From positions 3,995,001 to 4,059,000 of the forward strand of contig CM067080.1 in NCBI GenBank assembly GCA_033980235.1: a stretch of 64,000 nucleotides of DNA. Direction: 5' to 3'. Origin of the DNA: Diadema setosum. Taxonomy: Eukaryota; Echinodermata; Echinoidea; Diadematoida; Diadematidae. Under the pieces are notes generated by a model. The model made no database searches. It was not told the origin of the DNA and saw only the letters and a program-made list of their open reading frames with translations. Below, piece by piece: positions 58,159 through 64,000 of the stretch. The position numbers and the translations under genes were made by a program. Positions within the stretch are counted from its first letter, which is position 1; the number at the start of each line of letters is the position of its first letter.

Positions 58159-60330
58159 TCAGACTGGCTGCATGTCTAACCAAATTTTGCGTTCTGGACA
58201 ACAGTACAGCTTCATCCTGTCAATGTGTACCACCTTTGGATTTCGTGAGGGTTCTATTGGACTCTGTTTACAACGCCAGACAATTTGGTTATGACCAAAT
58301 ATGAACCGGTCGGTTTGTGCATAAATTTTGGACAAAAACCTGTCATTCTCCGCACGCCGTGTAGCCACACCCTTTCCACCACTTTGAAATTAGTCAGAAG
58401 TTTTGATCGTATTTACGTAATTGATGATTAGCGGACAGTGTAAAACATCTCTCGTGCTGTCCCGTGTGTATCGTGTAACTTAGTTTTGGGTTGGAACGCC
58501 CAATCTTTCTTCTGGCTCCTCATCTCAAGGTTGCTTGAAATAAAGGTCCACTACAAGGATAACTTCTCATCCGAGGATCAATATCGACGACAACATTCCA
58601 GTCGACTCTCGGACAGCTGTTCAATATAACAGCATGATTGCAAAGGGAATCTTCTCTTCCCAGTTGGTCGGGACCCAAGAATGTTGTCACCATAGTGACT
58701 AAGGTACGATAATATACCTCGCGATGAATCAATCTCCCTCTGCATGAAACGGATAAAATCCTTGTTTCTATATTTGTAGAAGCTTACATACTTCTTTCAT
58801 CAGCTGAAGTGACAATTTCGCCCTTGGTCTGTGAGAAGCTTTCGTGGCATGCTAAAAGAGCTTACAGATTCCACCACAAAAAAAAAATCTTTGTCCACCG
58901 CCTTTTCCTCCTTGTTCAGAAGAGGAAAAGCTGAAATAATTACCAATGACTGTAATATACAAATTTCCAAGGTCTGCTTGAGGAAAGTGTCTATGGCGAC
59001 CAGCTCAAGTGGTCCTCCCACTCTATATTGTTGAAGAGGGGCTTCGGCTTTCTTTGGAAATTTTCACTCTACCTCACACAGTGCATCGTCGTACCCATGA
59101 CACTACTATGCCCACCCAATAATACCAAAACTGGTTTTTGTGGAGCAGTTCATTGACTCCCTGATGACCTGCACTTTTACTCTCCTGCAATTCATCTGAC
59201 ACTCTGGACTGTAATGATCATGGTATTCGTACCCTTTCTCCGTGTGTCTCTTTCCCATCTTGAGATTCTCATTGTCTTACGTGGGCGCCATTTCTTACTT
59301 CTATAAACGTCCCACTTGGCCCAGGAAGTTTTGGCAGCAGGTGATGGACTGAAGACGTTTTTAGAGACAGATTTGTTATCTAATTCTTATTAGTGGGATT
59401 GTCACAGCGTGCAGTCTACTCTCTATCACGGTAAGATTTTTTTTTTACTATCCAAAATGACTAAATGATTCCACTATATCATTGTCAATAGGGCTGCGGC
59501 GCTCCTTACTCCTCATTCATTATGCAATTACAAATATCATTAAAGTACAAATTACTATATTTAGACCTAGTTTTGGCAATGTCACACTACATTACTCAAT
59601 ATGTCGCTTGTTCCCTCTTTAGATGTATTGCATCTGTCCACATTGGTGAGTACGGGTGTTTTAACAGACCATTAGCATAGCTATGACTGCGGCCTGGTCG
59701 GCTAACAAATTCTAGCTATCTTAGCCAACCGATCCTGAGGGTTTTTGAAGTTCATCAGGTACCTCAGGGTTGAATGATTAGCAAGAACAAGAACATTTTG
59801 TTCATACAGGTAGTAAGTGTCGAAAATTCTCGAGAAAGTGAATCACACCTAAACACTCTTCGCGTGTAACACTGTTAGTCTACTCAGTCACAATGAGTGT
59901 TAATTCGTCTTCCGGATGCTGTCGCTCTCTCCACACGATCACTCTCTTGCGCGTGATTAGCTCCGATAGCATACGTTCTTGAATTAATGCCGAGAATAAG
60001 TCGCTCTCCTAGCCGCGGATAGGCTAATATCGGTGTCTGTTAGAGTAGTGAATGCCTTCTCACATTCATCCTTCCAGATGAAAGGCTGGATCTTGTGGGT
60101 GAGGGCTGAGAGCGGTATGGCAACCTCGGTGACCATTCTGCACGAACCTTCGAAGCGCCTTACATCTGCGATCTGTCCTGTTGGTTCATCTCGGCCTCGT
60201 CGCATTTTTCAGGGAGGAAGTCCTCTGCCTGCTCTACGGGGCCAAAGCATTTCTCCATCTGGGTAACAAGTTCACTGTACATAACATGGGGTCATCTGCT
60301 GACAGGTTGTTCAAACCCCTCCACGCCGAT
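58159..60330 (-). pseudogene. Ty3/gypsy Pol fragments (RT to integrase), broken
   Basis: On the minus strand, in order: the RT C-terminal region at about 60,205-60,050 (IPLSALTHKIQPFIWKDECE, KAFTTL); the integrase zinc-binding remnant near 59,200-59,130 (AGHQGVNELL); the integrase core at 59,021-58,800 (LVAIDTF, FPLLNKEEKAV, RKLLTDQGRN, with both Asp residues present); and the integrase C-terminus at 58,368-58,159 with KVVHIDRMKLY, matching the VVHVDRLKPY-type motif. Multiple stops and indels separate the parts. The RT catalytic core itself is not visible. The order confirms a minus-strand gypsy element with the zinc-finger frame as its 3' end. Confidence 0.7.
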
Positions 60331-61059
60331 CCTTGGAACCTCACCGCTAGATACTGCCCAACATCGACGTCATCCCACCCATTCAGTCGTTTGGAAGCTT
60401 TGAAATGACATCTGTAATCACCTCATGGAGTTCTCCCCTCAAACTTTTCTGTCAGCACATCCTTACGACACATTGCCGCAGTATCTGGCGTTTGCATAAC
60501 AAAACTCTTCCGCATTGCAACATCAGGGTCATTCTCATTAAATGCCAAACTTTTAGTACCTGGCGTTACTTTCAAATAACACTTCAGGGAGCATTTTTCT
60601 AACATTCGTCTGAATTTCAATACACGTTGTATGTCTGTTTATTTGTTTAAACATATCTCGAAAGAAACGTTAATCAAGTTTGGTGTGCCTCTAAAAATGT
60701 AACGGGATCGAGTACATCTCCCGTACTATCAGCTTATGTTGGATTTACACCATCTACACCAGCAAATGCTTATATTGACGTACAGTTTTTTGTAATCATC
60801 AGTTAAGAACTTAGTAACGTTTGTACTTATATTCCGCCCAACAGCCTGAAAGGAATTTACGTTAGTACTTATGATATCTATCACTGGCTCATGTGCCAAC
60901 ACATTTATGCATTTCCCACCATTTGGAGCATCGTGAGCGTTTTGTTAAACAGATCGACATACTCACTCTTCAGTCTAAAACGTCGGGGAGAGTTTGTGTA
61001 GCTGTATATGCATACAAACTCCACGATGGTTGCAACTGTCATCTAGTACTTGCTTTCTA
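60331..61059. other. No gene seen
   Basis: Probably decayed gypsy sequence; no motif recognised. Short opposing frames at 60,405-60,620 have no support. Confidence 0.4.
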
Positions 61060-62298
61060 ACGAACTTACAAACCCTCTCTGTTCGGGATTAGTTGTCATT
61101 TCTAGTTGACGAGATCATCAGTAGCACTTGATATAGAAAGTAGGGGCTACTAAACCTACTTACAAATGTCTTTATTTGCCATTTATATCTGACCAATATT
61201 CACTATCAATCAAACATCTAAAAGATATGCATCTGAGAGTTTTAAAATTTGTAAACCCTCACAGGTACACGGCGGAAAATATTGTATGGTCTAGCCTGAC
61301 CAGACGTCGTGAGAAAAGCGTCTCAAAGTTATTATGCGCACGGGGGCGAGGATTGGGACGAACAAGACTAGAACACGTAAAAAGGGGGGGGGGGGGGCCA
61401 CGAGAATGTCTCATTTACCCACGACGCATTTCGTTTCGGGCAAACGGGGCTGCGTGGCAGCCAGGAACAAGGTGTGAAGGCAGCATTACCAAGTAAACAA
61501 AGTTTATAAAACTCGTTTTATCAAGACTCTAAAGGTTAATCTGATTAATCTAATTAATATCTGATTAATCCTCTATTTCATGAATAAATCATTATACTGT
61601 TGTTGACTGTCGTTATCCACTATTATATCATTCGTAATTGAGATGGATCTTAAAAACCGCGAGAACCTATTTGCTTAATTTAAACAAATGAATTTCACTC
61701 TTCACCATTATTAAATTTCTGAGCGATGCGCACTGCATCTTGCGTCTCATTCTTATTCGACAACGACCGAGTCGCTCTGCGACACCGCCGCACTCCAATC
61801 TCTACATTATACCAATGTCAAAACCAATGTTAAAACAAGGTGCTCTCACATCACTCAAATCATACAGTATTCATTTTTGTACTAGCGAAAGTGTATTGAC
61901 CTCAAGAGAGGCTCCGATTAACCCAGACACATGACCAAATAAGGTACCCTTCCTCTTTTTTTTTTACACAAGTGTACAAATTCCACACATCCTGAAGTAA
62001 ATTGATACCAACACTTTTGTATTTCCTATTTATGACATTTGGAAAACATCTACATGAAAGTCGTCTGTTTGTTTGTTGTATTTATCATTTTTGGAGTGGA
62101 TCACACTATCCCTCTCTCATATATCGCTGTCTCCAGCAATCGGATAAAAGAGGCTTGTAACATGACATACACTTTTTTATGTAACTCTGGACTCTGGACT
62201 CTGGTCTCATATCCTGGATTCACTGATACGATCTTACAGAACTAAAATCCTTATCGAATATTGATTCTTCCTTGTCGTACCTAGTTTTCTATAATTAT
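61060..62298 (-). repeat. Gypsy 3' region, copy 2 (possible LTR)
   Basis: Duplicate of 54,880-57,400 without the LINE/SINE insertion. It includes a G run at 61,384-61,397 and a T run near 61,958. LTR ends and polypurine tract were not located with confidence. Confidence 0.5.
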
Positions 62299-62967
62299 TT
62301 ATTTCAGACTTGGCAGCGGATGGAAGATGCTAGTAGAGGCCTCGATCAGTTGCGGCTTCCCGTCGATGGTTACATACTTCTCTGTTAACATTTCACCCTT
62401 CACCAAATAAAGACTGGTCCCATCTGGTTGTTCCACCCTAACAGACACCTCCATTTCCTGCGGTTCCATCTCCACGGATACATACTCCGCTCCTTCCTTC
62501 ATTGCTGATTTGGAAGGCGTGCTGACAGGTTCTGTTTCTTGCGGTTTGTCACCGCATTCCCTTTTCCACTTTTCATTTTCCCTTTCCCTGTCCAGCCTCA
62601 CTTTCTTTTCAACCCTTTCCTCCAGGACATCATGCTTCCTCTTCTCACCGTCCTTTTTTTCTTCAGAATTTCTCTCATTTTCATTCGATTCTTTCTCCTT
62701 TTCCTTCCCCTCCTTAATGGTGCTCTGAGTTTTACGTTGCTTATCAAAATACCTCTGGGAGGCAGGCCCCGGCGTAACAAAATTTGCCTCATCGCTCCAA
62801 TCTTGGTGCTGACGCTTGTAATGTCGACCAAACCATGTACGATTTTCGGTTTCGTAATCACATCTTTGGCATTTCCAGGTCATTGAATATTTATGTGCAG
62901 TAGTCTTGTGGACCATCATGGCAGCATTATTGGGTTCCTGATGCTGACAATGATCGCATTGAAGCAT
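62299..62967 (-). CDS. Gypsy-associated C2H2 zinc-finger ORF, copy 2
   Basis: A 222-residue frame with two complete C2H2 fingers near the N-terminus (C4, C7, H20, H25 and C33, C36, H49, H54, both C-x2-C-x12-H-x4-H), a highly charged Lys/Glu/Arg linker (about 75-145, including RKHDVLEERVEKKVRLD), and a C-terminal module (VEQPDGTSLYLVKG, TIDGKPQLIE) conserved with copy 1. The ATG immediately follows a strong acceptor-like sequence, a T run ending in ATAG, so the frame may be the last exon of a spliced message. It lies about 130 bp 3' of the gypsy integrase C-terminus, in the position where some LTR elements carry an env-like or accessory ORF. It encodes no signal peptide or membrane segment, so it is not an envelope. 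A nucleic-acid-binding accessory role is inferred. It could alternatively be a host exon captured by or adjacent to the element. Confidence 0.65.
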   Translation of the reverse strand: MLQCDHCQHQEPNNAAMMVHKTTAHKYSMTWKCQRCDYETENRTWFGRHYKRQHQDWSDEANFVTPGPASQRYFDKQRKTQSTIKEGKEKEKESNENERNSEEKKDGEKRKHDVLEERVEKKVRLDRERENEKWKRECGDKPQETEPVSTPSKSAMKEGAEYVSVEMEPQEMEVSVRVEQPDGTSLYLVKGEMLTEKYVTIDGKPQLIEASTSIFHPLPSLK

Positions 62968-63098
62968 CTATAAAAAAAAATCAACGAAAGAGATGTATAC
63001 ATGTATAAGTCACTTTAAATTTCTGTGTATCGTTTTGCATGACTCTATCGTAGGTCAAACAAAACTCTCTTTGCCTTGCAGCATGTCTAACCAACTTT

Positions 63099-63275
63099 TT
63101 AGTTGTACAACAACAGTAGCATCATCTTGTCAATGTGTTCCACCTTTGGCTTTCGCGGGACATCAATTGGACTCGATATAATACATCTGATAATTTGGTT
63201 ATGGCCAAATATGGACCAGTCCATTTGTGCATAAATTTGGGACAAAAACCTGTCATTCTCTGCACGCCGTGTATT
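63099..63275 (-). pseudogene. Ty3/gypsy integrase C-terminal fragment, copy 2
   Basis: Minus-strand reading gives TRRAENDRFLSQIYAQMD, FGHNQII and KVEHIDKMMLLLLYN, paralogous to 58,368-58,159 and to the VVHVDRLKPY-type end of gypsy integrases. It stops at 63,101-63,099, just upstream of the zinc-finger frame. The rest of Pol is absent; homology to copy 1 ends near 63,500. Confidence 0.6.
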
Positions 63276-63418
63276 CACATCCTTTCCACAACTTTGAACT
63301 AGTCAGTTCAGATCGTAGTTATTTATTCATGGTCAGCGGAGAGTGTCAATTTCTCTCGTGCTTTCTTTTGTGTTTCTTGCAACTCATTTCTTATTGGGAC
63401 ACTATCTCTTCTGGCTCC

Positions 63419-64000
63419 TCATCTCCAAAAGTCCGACAAATTTCTCCGACAAAACGCTTCATGAAATGCCCCCCCCCCCCTTGCCTGAAATAGAGGTCCA
63501 CTGGACAGGGAATTCCAGCTCCTTACTGTTCTCGGAAAGGAAGAATGAGGATGATGCTCAGTCAACTGGGTAACGTAATTCATACTGAAATCCTTTGCCG
63601 AAAGATGTACATCATGCATGGTTAGCCTGTCATTTTCTCCTCGCTGCTGCACAGTGGTTCAATCAAGTTCTTGCAGCATTTTAATGACACTTGATACTAA
63701 TCTAGGTATAAACAGAGGAAGCATACTCTGCAATTGGTCGAACTAACGCTTAATAGGCTGTGGCTGTGACACCATAAGATTTAAAAATGCGACGATTGGG
63801 TCTTGGAAATAGAAGGAAGTTATTGGCTTTGTTGACAGTATATTATTGATGTGTTGGGTCCACTTCATAACAGAAGTGGTGGTTACACTCGAGTACTTCA
63901 CTGATTCAGCAGATTCAAGAGGGGCGTTGTTCAGATGACACACGTTTTGAATCTGTCTTCTTTTCCTGGAGATTTTCAATACCTTGCTTTTGTCTGTGTT
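63419..64000 (-). mobile_element. LINE reverse transcriptase 3' fragment, truncated by the window end
   Basis: At 63,979-63,743 a minus frame reads KISRKRRQIQNVCHLNNAPL, ESAESVKYSSVTTTSVMKW and TQHINNILS, matching the region after the RT core of many non-LTR elements. At 63,652-63,560 the C-terminal SSFPRTVRSWNSLSS motif follows after a frame change. The element is 5' incomplete in this window and frameshifted. Confidence 0.7.

Overview
This is eukaryotic, non-coding-rich DNA: long AT-rich stretches, many microsatellites, few long reading frames, spliced gene structure and dense, nested transposable elements (CR1/L2-like LINEs with short tandem tails, BEL/Pao and Ty3/gypsy LTR elements, a Crypton-like recombinase fragment, Tc1/mariner, many TIR/foldback MITEs). 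Together with compact intronless TRIM genes this suggests a marine invertebrate deuterostome, most likely an echinoderm such as a sea urchin (inference; no taxonomic marker gene is present).

Host genes. Two families stand out. (1) An orphan family with three copies: copy A (minus strand; promoter about 12,045-12,700, exon 1 ending at 12,009, exon 2 9,278-7,967), copy B (plus strand; promoter about 29,200-29,640, exon 1 ending at 29,710, exon 2 from 31,092 with a frame at 31,153-31,932) and copy C (plus strand, truncated pseudogene 38,625-39,250). A and B share TATA box, CCAAT boxes, leader exon, splice donor and splice acceptor, so they are read here as real spliced genes. (2) Two intronless RING/B-box/coiled-coil TRIM genes on the minus strand (24,628-25,716 and 36,272-37,705). 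Each TRIM is followed to the right by a plus-strand copy of the orphan family (B or C), so the pair appears to have duplicated as a block. The second TRIM ends in a 48-bp tandem-repeat array whose length changes shift the frame from an acidic to a basic tail.

Mobile DNA. 17,438-21,848 is a minus-strand LINE with an intact-looking RT core but two nonsense codons, split by a TTAA-flanked MITE. 40,650-49,205 holds a decayed Crypton-like recombinase followed by a decayed BEL/Pao element that is itself interrupted by three insertions (a 1.35-kb TIR element, a truncated LINE and a 1.0-kb foldback element). 54,900-63,500 contains two copies of the 3' end of a Ty3/gypsy element; downstream of the integrase each carries an extra reading frame for a C2H2 zinc-finger protein with a splice acceptor at its start, the most unusual mobile-element feature here.

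Layout: 1-6,950 repeats and duplicated 400-bp modules with recurrent GGGTATTYCC motifs; 6,951-12,700 orphan gene A; 12,700-17,437 mostly empty with a MITE and a 364-bp tandem duplication; 17,438-23,300 LINE, MITEs and a SINE-like fragment; 24,300-33,330 TRIM 1, MITEs and orphan gene B; 35,125-40,640 MITE, TRIM 2 and orphan pseudogene C; 40,650-49,205 Crypton/BEL nest; 50,750-53,000 MITE, LINE tail and Tc1 relic; 53,930-64,000 LINE tails, duplicated gypsy 3' ends and a LINE fragment. All assignments are by eye from sequence and translated frames; no alignment or database search was run.
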